From positions 1 through 28,433 of the forward strand of contig RPFO01002265.1 in assembly GCA_009746045.1 (NCBI GenBank): 28,433 bases of DNA, written 5' to 3'. The stretch is from Mesostigma viride (Eukaryota > Streptophyta > Mesostigmatophyceae > Mesostigmatales > Mesostigmataceae). The notes under the pieces were generated by a model. The model saw only the letters and a program-made list of their open reading frames with translations, did not search any database and was not told the DNA's origin. Positions within the stretch are counted from its first letter, which is position 1; each line of letters starts with the position of its first letter. Of the stretch, positions 1 through 7,673 are shown piece after piece. The position numbers and the translations under genes are program-made.

Positions 1-768
1 CGCGCAAAACGTAAAAAAAACGCGGAAAACACGGCATTATACGGTATTATACGGTATTATACGTCATTATGCGCTAAAACGTATTACGTATGAAAAATCA
101 TACGCTAAAAGCCAGCGTATTACGTATTATACCGTATTATACCGTATTATACGGCGTATGATCTCACTCTGATGACAGGACACTACGTATACTGGGTACT
201 GACATCTGTCACGTACCTCAGTACCCAAAGTACCTATCTAGGGAAACGTATGCGACTCGACTAGCATTCCTATCTGCATAGCCCACGTGGTATTTATATT
301 CACATACCAACGTAGGTTTACAAGGCTTATTCATACGTTGTATTCACAATGCCTTTGAGACTTAGTCTACAGCAAAGCATGGAGACTAACTCCAGTATTG
401 TTTTATTATTTATTTCTTAATGCAGGTCTGCACCCCCAACATTATTGTTATTGTTTTTAAGTTGATTAGGGGTACAAAAGAGACATGGCTGGTTGAGCCA
501 GGTTGGTTACAGCTGGCTGTTCTGGCCAGGTGTTATATTGCACATTAAATAAGGTGTACACAGCTGGCTGGTTGGGCCAGTTACTGAAGCACACATTAAG
601 TAAATGGATACAAAGCTTGTGTCCTCAAGCTGCAAATGGATACAAATCTGACCTAGCCAGCACTCACACCCCACAACGAATGTGTTGAATTTTATGGCGC
701 CCAGCAGCTATCGCTGTGGTAAGGGGGTGTGGTGGTTGTGTACTGTGTGCTAATGGCCAGTCATTTAT
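1..768. other. Low-GC host-like flank with 10-bp tandem repeats, no gene
   Basis: No convincing coding region is seen. Two short arrays with a period of about 10 bp and a core like acggtattat occupy roughly 30-75 and 108-157, in partly inverted form. From about 500 to 690 there is a loose duplication of a segment containing cagctggctg. Because the retroelement to the right reads leftward, its 3' end, and any LTR, should lie here, but I cannot define LTR borders. Composition is clearly AT-richer than the region right of 3240. Confidence 0.5.
30..157. repeat. 10-bp period AT-rich tandem repeats
   Basis: Repeated units of the form cggtattata occur head to tail at about 32-72, and related units reading ccgtattata at about 116-155. 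The second block approximates the reverse complement of the first, so the stretch could fold. No function is assigned. Confidence 0.6.
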
Positions 769-3054
769 TCAAACACTGACTCTGATATCATAGGGGTTCA
801 TGTTCTGGAAGAGGAGCTGGTACTGTTGGCCAGCAGCATCCCGCAGCTTCGTGAGAGCGTCTGCTGGGTTGTCCTCATCATCCACATGAGTCCAGCTGGA
901 AAAATAGGTGGCCTCCTGTTTGAGGATCACCCAATCCAAGTCAGTGTGGACAGCAGCAGAGACAGATTTCTTGGTTAGAAAGCTGATCACAGATTGGCTG
1001 TCAGTATAGAGATGTGAGATGACATTGCATGTGCTGCCTGCCTGGGTTTGTAGCCAGGTGAGCATGTGCTGCAGGGAACGAGCATGCAATGCAGCAGACA
1101 CCACAGCACGACATTCAGCTGAGTTGCTGCTGCCAGGTTTTCTGCGGTGTAGCCTGCTGTACCAGGAAGTGAGGGACATGTAATCTGACCTGTTGGTGAG
1201 AAAAAACAGCCCTGATTCCCGTGCCCCCATTTGATTGATTGTTCTGCTCTCCATGGAGCTGTCCATGACACATTGGATGTGGATGTCTTCCATCAGATTC
1301 AGGCCATGGAGGATGAGGGGGGGACAGTCATTGACCAACTTCCTGATGTGACTGCATTTGATCTTGACTAGAACATCATGGGTGACCCTGCTGATGACAG
1401 CTAAGGGAGCCCCACAGATGGCTGACCACCACCCCAGTTTGCCCTGAACAGTGGCACACATATGTAAGGGGAGGTAGTTGTCCTGCAGCAGATCTAGACA
1501 ATCTTGGATATATTCTGCAGGAGGGGAGAGAGAGCAGACCCACTGATCTGGCTGCCTATGCAGCTGCAACATGATGCCACAGAACTGGATGGGGGTTGTG
1601 CTCAATTCCACCTGTTTGCCAATCTCATATGATTCCTGGACCTGCTGAATAAAGGTTTCCACCTCAGCTCTAGGCCCACAAATGAGTTGGTCATCTCCAT
1701 GCCACACAAAGAACAGCAGTCCAGAGGGGGTGGGTACAACAAAAAAGCATGGGTCCAGGTCATCATACGTGGCCTTGAGCTTTTTGAATACTTCCTCTGC
1801 TGAGTCTCTGAAAATTTTTGGGGCACTGACAAGCCCTTCCACCCCAATGTTGATGATAAGGTGGGGCTCATCAATATAAGGTTTCCACACAGCTGGGGTG
1901 TCTACCACGTATACCTTCCCTTTCCACACAGATTCAGCCTTTTCTGGGTCCCCCCTGAGGAAGGCCCTTTTAATATCAGTGGCTTTGCAGACATAGTCTT
2001 GGCCTGCATTGAGGTTGTGGAGGAAGAGGGAGAGCATGATCCTGAGTGAGGTTTGTTGCAGCCCAGGTGTGTAGGTTTCCCCTTTTGGCAGTGTGGATGT
2101 CCCCTTTAATTCTGTGACACATGGTCTGGCATGGAAGATTGGGGAGCCCACTTTTTGTGGTTTTTGTTTGAGAACAAATTTTAATCTGAGCTTTTTGGCT
2201 CCCTCTGGCACGTCCCAGGAAGGGGTGACAGGCGGTTTGTATTGAGGGTTTTTGGGGTTGGGCAGGACCCATTCCTGCCTGGCTTGGTGGACAATGGCCA
2301 TCAGCCACTTGGTAAACCCTTTTTGTGTTTTGCATTCTTGTATGACGTGGGAGATTTGGTGGGGTGAGTGCATGGCTATGTCCCACTTACCCAGCCCAAA
2401 GGCTGAGGGATGGAGGAACTGGCTGTGCACTAACTTGTCCAGATCAGGGATCTCCCCTGGTGCATACTGAGTGTTGACTGCCTTGATGACAGCATCCATA
2501 CCAGGGACAATACTGGAGAGAGGGATTTTAAAGTGGTCCAGAGGAACTGCACCCACCCCTGTGACACTGAGCTCATTAGCTGAGATAAGCACCCCAGGAT
2601 AGGATACAAAAGGTTCCCCCAACAAGGTGTTACCAGAGTACCCCTCCACCACCTGGAAGGGTGTCTGAATACCAAGTATAGGGAGCATCACCTGTCCCAC
2701 TACATCCAGTGAGCTTTGGCCTGAGAAATCCTGCACCCGTGCCCAAAATGAAGGTGCAATCTCAAGACCAGGGATGGCTTGTGCACTGATCACACTGACC
2801 TGTGCCTGAGTGTCTATTGCCAGGGTCCAGGGGTCCTGACTAGTGCACACAGCTGAGACTTTTGCCAACCCTGCGGCCACAGCAGCTTGTTGCTTATGTG
2901 ACCTGTGTAATGCTTGCAAGGCGACTGCCAATCTTGACCTCAGAGCGAGAGGGTTGGCAGACAATTTGGTGCCTTGGGGCTGAGCTAATGCTTCCAACCC
3001 AGCTACCTCGTGCCTGGTTAAGCAATCCCCAGGTAATGTGAAGTGGGCCTGGCT
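769..3054 (-). CDS. Retroelement pol-like polyprotein: protease-like, RT, RNase H
   Basis: The frame is open from just after a TGA (3057-3055) to 769, and no ATG is available near its beginning. Near the N-terminus a DTQAQVSVI stretch followed about 60 residues later by TLLGEPF resembles a retropepsin active site and its LLG motif. The middle shows a copia-type reverse transcriptase, with DIKRAFL holding the first catalytic Asp and HGDDQL in place of the usual YVDD. The C-terminal part is an RNase H of copia type: SAECRA (Glu), YTDSQS (Asp) and DEDNPADALTK (final Asp). The RT core keeps both aspartate motifs, so the enzyme may be recently active. The protease-RT order without an intervening integrase is unusual for copia, where integrase normally sits between the two. 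Confidence 0.8.
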   Translation of the reverse strand, partial: SQAHFTLPGDCLTRHEVAGLEALAQPQGTKLSANPLALRSRLAVALQALHRSHKQQAAVAAGLAKVSAVCTSQDPWTLAIDTQAQVSVISAQAIPGLEIAPSFWARVQDFSGQSSLDVVGQVMLPILGIQTPFQVVEGYSGNTLLGEPFVSYPGVLISANELSVTGVGAVPLDHFKIPLSSIVPGMDAVIKAVNTQYAPGEIPDLDKLVHSQFLHPSAFGLGKWDIAMHSPHQISHVIQECKTQKGFTKWLMAIVHQARQEWVLPNPKNPQYKPPVTPSWDVPEGAKKLRLKFVLKQKPQKVGSPIFHARPCVTELKGTSTLPKGETYTPGLQQTSLRIMLSLFLHNLNAGQDYVCKATDIKRAFLRGDPEKAESVWKGKVYVVDTPAVWKPYIDEPHLIINIGVEGLVSAPKIFRDSAEEVFKKLKATYDDLDPCFFVVPTPSGLLFFVWHGDDQLICGPRAEVETFIQQVQESYEIGKQVELSTTPIQFCGIMLQLHRQPDQWVCSLSPPAEYIQDCLDLLQDNYLPLHMCATVQGKLGWWSAICGAPLAVISRVTHDVLVKIKCSHIRKLVNDCPPLILHGLNLMEDIHIQCVMDSSMESRTINQMGARESGLFFLTNRSDYMSLTSWYSRLHRRKPGSSNSAECRAVVSAALHARSLQHMLTWLQTQAGSTCNVISHLYTDSQSVISFLTKKSVSAAVHTDLDWVILKQEATYFSSWTHVDDEDNPADALTKLRDAAGQQYQLLFQNMNPYDIRVSV

Positions 3055-3239
3055 TCACTGAGGGTGGAAGTGTTCACAGAGGGTGCTGTGGTGCTGTCAA
3101 CAGCAGTAATTGGTGGCTCAGAGCTACTGCTGGGCATGCTGGAGTTGCCAGATAGAAGTAGTGAGTCCATGCTTAAAGACTCTTCCCCAGGCACGTCTGC
3201 CATGGGAGAATAATACTTCTTAATTCTATGACAGCTCAC
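769..3239 (-). mobile_element. Truncated copia-type retroelement
   Basis: The segment holds a retroelement polyprotein on the minus strand, with a reverse transcriptase and RNase H of Ty1/copia type. Its upstream end stops at about 3240, where base composition jumps to GC-rich viral-type DNA, so gag and any 5' LTR are missing from the window. An additional 70-odd residue Ser/Thr-rich stretch (3239 to 3018, possible ATG at 3203) lies one frame away directly upstream of the main frame; it is probably part of the same polyprotein, joined by a -1 shift. No integrase HHCC or DDE region is seen. Confidence 0.75.
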
Positions 3240-3284
3240 CCTGTGACGCTTCCCATTGATATTGTGCCCAGCAACTGCGTGAGT

Positions 3285-3475
3285 GACCCCCTCTTTTCCC
3301 CCTGTTCCCCCCTGCGTGTCCCCCCGTTCCGCGCCGAGTGCTTGGGGACCCCGCAGCGTGTCCCCCCTGCGTGTTCCCCCGTTCCCCCCTGCGTGTCCCC
3401 CGTTCCGCGCCGAGTGCTTGTCTGTTTCCCTGTTCCCCCGCGCGTGATTGTCTGTCCCCCGCGCGCGAGTCCGTG
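3285..3475. repeat. C-rich imperfect direct repeats
   Basis: Imperfect repeats of ccccctgcgtgtcccccgtt type, with a larger duplicated block at about 3309-3342 and 3387-3420. They lie right at the boundary between low-GC and high-GC DNA, where a viral terminal repeat or an integration scar would be expected. Confidence 0.6.
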
Positions 3476-3721
3476 ATCGAGAGTACGAGTGGCAAGTCCG
3501 TGTCAGTCTCCGCTGGCGGTGTGCGTGCGTTTATGGTCGCGCAAAAATAATCTCGTCGTTCGGCATATCAGTGTCGCGCCATGATGCATCCGGGTTGGTT
3601 GTCCGAGGCGCGTCTGATGTGCGAGTTCGTGGGCGCGTGCGTGCAGCCGTCGTCGCCGGTCATGCCGCTATGTGTATGGGGGTGATAGTGTGCGGGGTGG
3701 CGCGTTAATTTTCCCACGCGC

Positions 3722-3728
3722 GTATAAA
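3722..3728 (+). promoter_or_regulatory. TATA-like box
   Basis: gtataaag lies 9 bp before the ATG at 3738 in a GC-rich context. That is very close to the start codon, so transcription would start at or after the first ATG unless the box is used with a very short leader. Confidence 0.35.
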
Positions 3729-3737
3729 GAGCACGAG

Positions 3738-4787
3738 ATGCCTCAATGCAGATACGTCACCCGCACGGGCCGCTGCCGAAACAGGCCCGCCGCCGGGTCG
3801 CTTTGTCACCGCCACCGTCACGCGCCGGCCCGGCCGCACGTCGTGAGGATGCACGTGGACACCATCGAGTGGGACCCGAGCACGGCGTACTACCAGCCGG
3901 GCGACGTGGACGAGTACGGGAGACCGATCGAGTTCAATTCGCCCACATACGAAAATTACTATCCCGCAGAGGTCCACAATCGTTACGAGAGGCCCGTTGT
4001 CGAGGACGGCGATCCAGACGTCCCCTCCACGATTCCCGGGATCCGGGCGAGCAGGAGGGATAGAGGCAGGTACGCCGATTTCACCGATTCCATCAACGTC
4101 GGCAGCCGGAGAAGGGCCGCCGACCGCCTCACGCCGCAAATGGTCATCAACCGATACTTCAACACGCGCCCCGGGGTCTTGAGCTTGCGGCGACCAGTGA
4201 ACGCCCCTCCCCGACAGCCGGCTGCTGGCAGGACCAGACCTCGCGATCAGGACCCCGTTTCTGGGGCGGACCCGTTCAATCCCATAGCGGTGGAAGACAG
4301 CCCGCAGGGGCTCCCGAGCTTGCGGCAACCAGTGAACGCCCCTCCCCGACATGCCAGGACCAGCCCTCGCGATCCGGACCCCTTTTCTGGGGCGGACCCG
4401 TTCAATCCCATAGCGGTGGAAGACAGCCCGCAGGCGGCCGGCACCCTCCCCGGATCCGCCTCCCCGGGGCCCACGCCTACGTACTATCATGGGAGCGATC
4501 CCGAGGATCTCGAGGAGACCGAATCGCCTCTTTACATTCACCCCCCGAGCGACAGCCTGCGCGGCGGAGACGCAGGCGGTAGAGGCGCAGTCCGTCGCGC
4601 AGGCGCTTTGCGTGGTTGCAGGCGAAGCACAGCAGGGCCGCGTTCCGCCCGCAGTAGCTCCTGTCGGCCGGGTCGCGCCTGTCGAGCGAGGGGCGGTCCC
4701 CCTTCCTGGCGCGGGGTCCGATGTCCAGCGGCTTGCGACACAGGGCGCACCGCGGTCGGCGCAGGAGCGAGCGGTAGAGCGCCGTGA
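3738..4787 (+). CDS. Cys-tagged protein with internal duplication
   Basis: The start at 3738 is chosen because the protein then opens directly with the tag: C4, C13, C23 and H26 (C-x8-C-x9-C-x2-H) with the T-x2-G-x-C core. The rest is hydrophilic and rich in Pro, Arg and Asp, with no recognised enzyme domain. Residues about 148-233 contain two near-identical copies of a segment ending in the SGADPFNPIAVEDSPQ motif, encoded by DNA repeats at 4181-4309 and 4316-4434. The 3' end is doubtful: the open frame runs to 4787 and overlaps the convergent HNH gene by over 300 bp, with a low-complexity, Cys/Arg-rich tail. A -1 shift at the six-C run 4541-4546 would instead give a stop at 4580-4582 after a short Arg-rich tail. 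Function is unknown. Confidence 0.65.
   Translation: MPQCRYVTRTGRCRNRPAAGSLCHRHRHAPARPHVVRMHVDTIEWDPSTAYYQPGDVDEYGRPIEFNSPTYENYYPAEVHNRYERPVVEDGDPDVPSTIPGIRASRRDRGRYADFTDSINVGSRRRAADRLTPQMVINRYFNTRPGVLSLRRPVNAPPRQPAAGRTRPRDQDPVSGADPFNPIAVEDSPQGLPSLRQPVNAPPRHARTSPRDPDPFSGADPFNPIAVEDSPQAAGTLPGSASPGPTPTYYHGSDPEDLEETESPLYIHPPSDSLRGGDAGGRGAVRRAGALRGCRRSTAGPRSARSSSCRPGRACRARGGPPSWRGVRCPAACDTGRTAVGAGASGRAP
4181..4434 (+). repeat. Tandem duplication inside the first Cys-tagged gene
   Basis: Two copies beginning gagcttgcgg, at 4181 and 4316, both ending at the sequence coding for VEDSPQ. The second copy is about 10 bp shorter in its first half, and the difference is a multiple of three, so the frame is kept. 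Confidence 0.8.
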
Positions 4788-5244
4788 CGTGCGGGGTGCC
4801 CAGACACGGCCTGGCCCCGTCGGCCCGCATGCGCGCGTTGGCGTTCCTGGCCATCTTCTCTGCGCGCGCCCACGCGGCGGGGCGCACGCCCGTCGGCCTG
4901 CGGATGGGCGGGGGGCGTATGCCGGAGTCTGCCTTCACGGGCCTGGGCAGGCCGCACCTGCGCGCCCTGTCCCTGGCCTCCACCAGCTCGTCGAAGAGGG
5001 GGGCGAGGGGCAGGCGGGCGCAGGGCCAGCAGGTCCACGCGCCGGGGCGGCCGAACACGGCCGAGCGGTCTCGCAGGGAGATGGGGCTGGCGCACCTGCT
5101 GCACCTGCCCGTCCAGGCCCGGGCGGCCCGGGCGAGGGGCACGGGGCGGAAGGTCCGTCCGGCGCTCGCGGCCACGTAGGCGCTCTGGTCGTTGTACTTG
5201 CGCACGAGCTCGTCCATGGTGTGCTGGCGTCTGTCACGTTCCAT
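4477..5244 (-). CDS. HNH-type endonuclease-like protein with zinc ribbon
   Basis: The 255-residue protein has two recognisable parts. An N-terminal zinc-ribbon-like unit is formed by C48-x2-C51 and C72-x2-C75. A C-terminal HNH-type core follows: C166-x2-C169, then SLDRRD at about 186-191, Y197, N201, and C206-x2-CN (209-210) with K213. This order matches the Cys-rich HNH nucleases of phages and large DNA viruses, which cut DNA in a metal-dependent way. A second Met at residue 10 is an alternative start. The tail after the core is Arg-rich and overlaps the convergent tagged gene; a -1 shift after the core would end it at 4538. Likely roles are genome processing or homing, which I cannot separate. 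Confidence 0.7.
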   Translation of the reverse strand: MERDRRQHTMDELVRKYNDQSAYVAASAGRTFRPVPLARAARAWTGRCSRCASPISLRDRSAVFGRPGAWTCWPCARLPLAPLFDELVEARDRARRCGLPRPVKADSGIRPPPIRRPTGVRPAAWARAEKMARNANARMRADGARPCLGTPHVTALYRSLLRRPRCALCRKPLDIGPRARKGDRPSLDRRDPADRSYCGRNAALLCFACNHAKRLRDGLRLYRLRLRRAGCRSGGECKEAIRSPRDPRDRSHDST

Positions 5245-5273
5245 ACATCAGTATGATGAGGTTATAGTATCGA

Positions 5274-5813
5274 TCACCTCCTCACGCTGCTGCCCTTAGT
5301 CCTGACCTTGCCCCTGCGGATTCCGCGTGGAGCGCCCGCCTCGTGCAGGCGGTACCTGACACGCGGCAGCTCTGGGAAGCTCGTTTGGGGCCCAACCAGA
5401 AGGGTGCCCCCCGCCTGGTACCCGTAGGTGTCTTCTTCGGGCGGAGGAAGTTTGAACGGGCCAGCCGGCCCCCACGAGTGGATCATTTCCGCCATGCGGT
5501 CATTCGCTTCCTGCGCGGTCAACGGCGGCGGCGGCAGTGGCGCGTAGGGTGGGAAGACCCCCGCCGTTCTCGACTGCGGAGGGGGCATCACCGGGGCGCC
5601 GCCCCTGAGGAGCGTCTGCATCTGCGGGGGGGAGGCCGGACGAGGCCTGCGCCGATTCGGCGCGCTGACCGCTTCCTCGCCCCGTTCCCAGGTGTTCTGG
5701 GCCTCGGTGCTGGACGCGCGCACCCTGTGCGCGGCGCACCGACCATGGCAGGCACCTGAGGCGGGGCGGCGGCACCTGAGGCCCTTGGATGTGAGAGAAG
5801 TGCACTTAGTCAT
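5274..5813 (-). CDS. Cys-tagged Pro-rich protein
   Basis: A 179-residue protein whose start at 5813 places the tag at the extreme N-terminus: C4, C14, C26 and H29 (C-x9-C-x11-C-x2-H), with an extra Cys at 22. Beyond the tag, residues 50-110 are rich in Pro and Arg and look disordered; a short more ordered stretch (about 105-160) carries QEANDRMAEMIHSWGP; the C-terminus is basic. It lies 29 bp from the HNH gene on the same strand, so the two may be co-expressed. No known domain beyond the tag is recognised; the role is unknown. Confidence 0.7.
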   Translation of the reverse strand: MTKCTSLTSKGLRCRRPASGACHGRCAAHRVRASSTEAQNTWERGEEAVSAPNRRRPRPASPPQMQTLLRGGAPVMPPPQSRTAGVFPPYAPLPPPPLTAQEANDRMAEMIHSWGPAGPFKLPPPEEDTYGYQAGGTLLVGPQTSFPELPRVRYRLHEAGAPRGIRRGKVRTKGSSVRR

Positions 5814-5851
5814 GCGAGCGAGTCATGCACGATACGCAGAGATATTTGTGT

Positions 5852-6409
5852 TCATTCCTCCCCGAGGGCGTCGATGAAGCGGGCGATCGCGTCCTGGGGC
5901 ACGACCTTGTAGCCCCTGGCCTTCATGTAGTCCCTCCTCTGCTTGTAGTTGCGGACGAAGTCGGGGTAGTTGGAGGGTATGCTCGCGAGGTTGGCCACGC
6001 GGGGGATGTCGATGTCCCTGGGGTCCGCGACCTCGCGCACGTGCCTGCGCAGGTCGTCGGCGCGCGTGACGTACTTGTCCACCTCGCGCAGGAGCAGGCG
6101 GCGGTAGGCGGCGGGGTGGTCCTCGAGGCGGATGAAGAACTTGTGGTTCGCCCTGGGGGGCGCGTGAAGGCCGACGAACACGAGCGGGCGGTCTCGCTCC
6201 CTGTCCCTGACGAGCTCTCGTATCATGCGGTTCACGAGGGCTCGCTTGTTGACGGCCCTCTGCCCGTCTCGCTTCCTCTCGTCGGCTATGTCGTCGGCCT
6301 TGGCCCACAGGTCGTCCGTGTCCACGCACTTGGCCTTGATCCTGAGCATGGAGCAGAGGAAGGTCTTGCCCGATCCCGGCACGCCCTCCACGTGCACGAT
6401 CGCCGACAT
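5852..6409 (-). CDS. P-loop NTPase, small kinase-like
   Basis: The start at 6409 (MSAIVHVEG) puts the Walker A motif GVPGSGKT at residues 9-16, as expected for a nucleotide/nucleoside kinase or AAA_33/zeta-type P-loop protein; the upstream in-frame codons look non-coding. A DTDD segment at about residue 28-31 is placed like the substrate-binding acidic residues of such kinases. The rest is rich in Arg and Asp with helices typical of a lid region. Length is 185 residues, normal for a small P-loop kinase. Substrate cannot be told from sequence. It is divergent from the basic-protein gene at 6519, the two sharing a promoter region of 109 bp. Confidence 0.75.
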   Translation of the reverse strand: MSAIVHVEGVPGSGKTFLCSMLRIKAKCVDTDDLWAKADDIADERKRDGQRAVNKRALVNRMIRELVRDRERDRPLVFVGLHAPPRANHKFFIRLEDHPAAYRRLLLREVDKYVTRADDLRRHVREVADPRDIDIPRVANLASIPSNYPDFVRNYKQRRDYMKARGYKVVPQDAIARFIDALGEE

Positions 6410-6491
6410 GGGTATATGACGTACGGCACACAAAATTTGATGGTCACTCCCAAAGTAGATCGCCCGGCTTAGTAAACATATATTCGCGGAA

Positions 6492-6498
6492 TATAAAA
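6492..6498 (+). promoter_or_regulatory. TATA box of the 6519 gene
   Basis: tataaaa at 6492-6498 lies 20 bp upstream of the ATG at 6519, in an AT-rich island between divergent genes. A second tattataa lies immediately before the ATG. Confidence 0.5.
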
Positions 6499-6518
6499 AC
6501 ACACGCGCGTATTATAAC

Positions 6519-6917
6519 ATGGCGGCAAAGAAAACGCGCACCCCACGACGCGCACACCGCTCACGAGCCGCTGCAGTGCTGACGCCGGCCATGGAGCATA
6601 ATTACAACGCTGCATCGGGGATGCTGGCGTATCGTTTCGGCGGGGCGTTGGAGGCATTGGCGAAGGCGAAGGTGTCGGCGAAGGGCGATGTCCCCCCTGA
6701 TCAGTACAGGAGAGATCTCCGGGAGGCCAATGCGGTGGAGCGGAACCTGCAGCGGGCGTGGCTCGTGTCTATGGATAAACTGCGCGGACTGAGAGAACGA
6801 GGCGCGGGCATACTTTATAGAGGGCCGGACGCCATCGTCGATTGGGTCATGAGAGCCGCCAAGACCGTCGTCACGCCTGGTAGGCGGGGACTCGCGGGTA
6901 AGCGTAAACGTTTCTGA
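6519..6917 (+). CDS. Small basic protein, possibly virion or DNA-associated
   Basis: A 132-residue protein with basic N- and C-termini (N-terminal KKTRTPRRAHRSRAA, C-terminal GRRGLAGKRKRF) and an alpha-helical middle rich in Ala, Leu and Arg. No Cys residues and no membrane segment. The charge pattern fits a nucleic-acid-binding or core protein, but this is inference and no family is recognised. The gene has a TATA box upstream and an AATAAA signal (6920-6925) immediately after its stop codon, so its transcription unit looks complete. Confidence 0.65.
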   Translation: MAAKKTRTPRRAHRSRAAAVLTPAMEHNYNAASGMLAYRFGGALEALAKAKVSAKGDVPPDQYRRDLREANAVERNLQRAWLVSMDKLRGLRERGAGILYRGPDAIVDWVMRAAKTVVTPGRRGLAGKRKRF

Positions 6918-6919
6918 TT

Positions 6920-6925
6920 AATAAA
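6920..6925 (+). terminator. Polyadenylation-type AATAAA
   Basis: aataaa begins three bases after the TGA of the 6519 gene. Similar signals follow the genes ending at 8618 and 14308. Confidence 0.35.
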
Positions 6926-6952
6926 GATCGGTTAGTTGTATACGCGATACGG

Positions 6953-7024
6953 ATGCCTGTCGGCAGATGCACCGGGTGCAAGGCCGAGAAGTTTTTCTCG
7001 TTCGGGAAGGCCAAGTGCAAGTGA
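6953..7024 (+). CDS. 23-residue Cys/Lys micro-ORF related to the next gene's C-terminus
   Basis: A complete ATG-to-TGA frame encodes a 23-residue peptide with Cys at 6, 9 and 22, ending KAKCK. Its last 15 residues match the last 15 of the neighbouring 173-residue membrane protein: both read C, basic residues, then FS or IFS, G, x, AKCK, with 12 residues between the two matching cysteines in each. A random frame would not be expected to reproduce a neighbour's C-terminus. It is either a stand-alone expressed micropeptide or a remnant of a duplicated larger gene. It lies 28 bp after the AATAAA of the preceding gene and 39 bp before the next ATG. Confidence 0.6.
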   Translation: MPVGRCTGCKAEKFFSFGKAKCK

Positions 7025-7063
7025 TCGATATCGGTTTTATAGCTGCGTCTATGGTAGTGCGAC

Positions 7064-7585
7064 ATGCGCGCGTATCTGATCGCGACCCTGATACTGGTAC
7101 TCACCCTCACCCTGTGGCTGGGCCTGCGCGATGCCTCCAAGCCCGACCCGCTGCTGACCGCGCGGCTGCCCGAGTACGAGTCCGTGCCGCTCTACCGGTC
7201 GGAGGCGATCGAGGCGCTTCTGGAGACGGGCCTGAGCGCGCCCCCTCCCGCGCTGCCGGTGGCGGCGGCGGCGGGCGGCGAGGACAAGGGCCGCAGGCGG
7301 CGGAGGGCCAAGGCGGTGCTGAGGACGGCGCTGGTGGAGGGGCAGAAGGCGGCGTACATCGCGTCCTCCTACCCTCTGCTGTCGATAGCCGACGGCGTGT
7401 CTAGCGTGCTGGGGCTGATGGGGCCGGGGGGCAAGAAGCTGGCCAAGGTGGTGGGCAAACCGGTGAACTTCGCGCTGAAACACAATCCTATCGGCGCGTT
7501 CTTCGGCGCGATATTCAACAAGAAACTGAGCGCGCGGTGCAAGGCCAAGAAGATATTCTCGATTGGTTTCGCCAAGTGCAAGTAG
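7064..7585 (+). CDS. Membrane-anchored protein with C-terminal Cys motif
   Basis: The 173-residue product starts with a signal-anchor-like hydrophobic segment (residues about 4-21, rich in L, I, T and V) after only one Arg, so it is probably a single-pass membrane protein. The middle has a basic KGRRRRRAK patch at about residues 74-82. The second half is mildly hydrophobic and Gly-rich. It ends with a motif holding C159 and C172 and the terminal AKCK shared with the 23-residue micro-ORF just upstream. A virion membrane or factory membrane protein is plausible. No known family is recognised. Confidence 0.7.
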   Translation: MRAYLIATLILVLTLTLWLGLRDASKPDPLLTARLPEYESVPLYRSEAIEALLETGLSAPPPALPVAAAAGGEDKGRRRRRAKAVLRTALVEGQKAAYIASSYPLLSIADGVSSVLGLMGPGGKKLAKVVGKPVNFALKHNPIGAFFGAIFNKKLSARCKAKKIFSIGFAKCK

Positions 7586-7673
7586 TCATAGGCACCTAAC
7601 CAGAATAACGTCCTTATGAGGTGCGCTTATACTACGCCAACAATTTTGTGTTGCAATACCAATACCAGCGCCG

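Larger units (their letters stand above)
3240..3737. other. Junction region with C-rich repeats, no gene called
   Basis: Composition changes abruptly at about 3240. From 3285 to 3475 the plus strand is dominated by runs of C separated by gcgtgt or gttccgcgcc; one block of about 34 bp ending ccgagtgcttg occurs at about 3309-3342 and again at 3387-3420. Open frames across this stretch are low-complexity products of the repeat and exist on both strands. From 3480 to 3737 I see no credible gene. A gtataaag box (3722-3728) precedes the first viral gene. Confidence 0.5.

Noticed and set aside
503-688. Small plus-strand frame left of the retroelement
   Set aside because: No ATG (it starts with GTG or TTG) and it is built on a local duplication; no protein character.
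3226-3495. Open frames on both strands across the C-rich repeats
   Set aside because: Products are low-complexity translations of the repeat and both strands are equally open.
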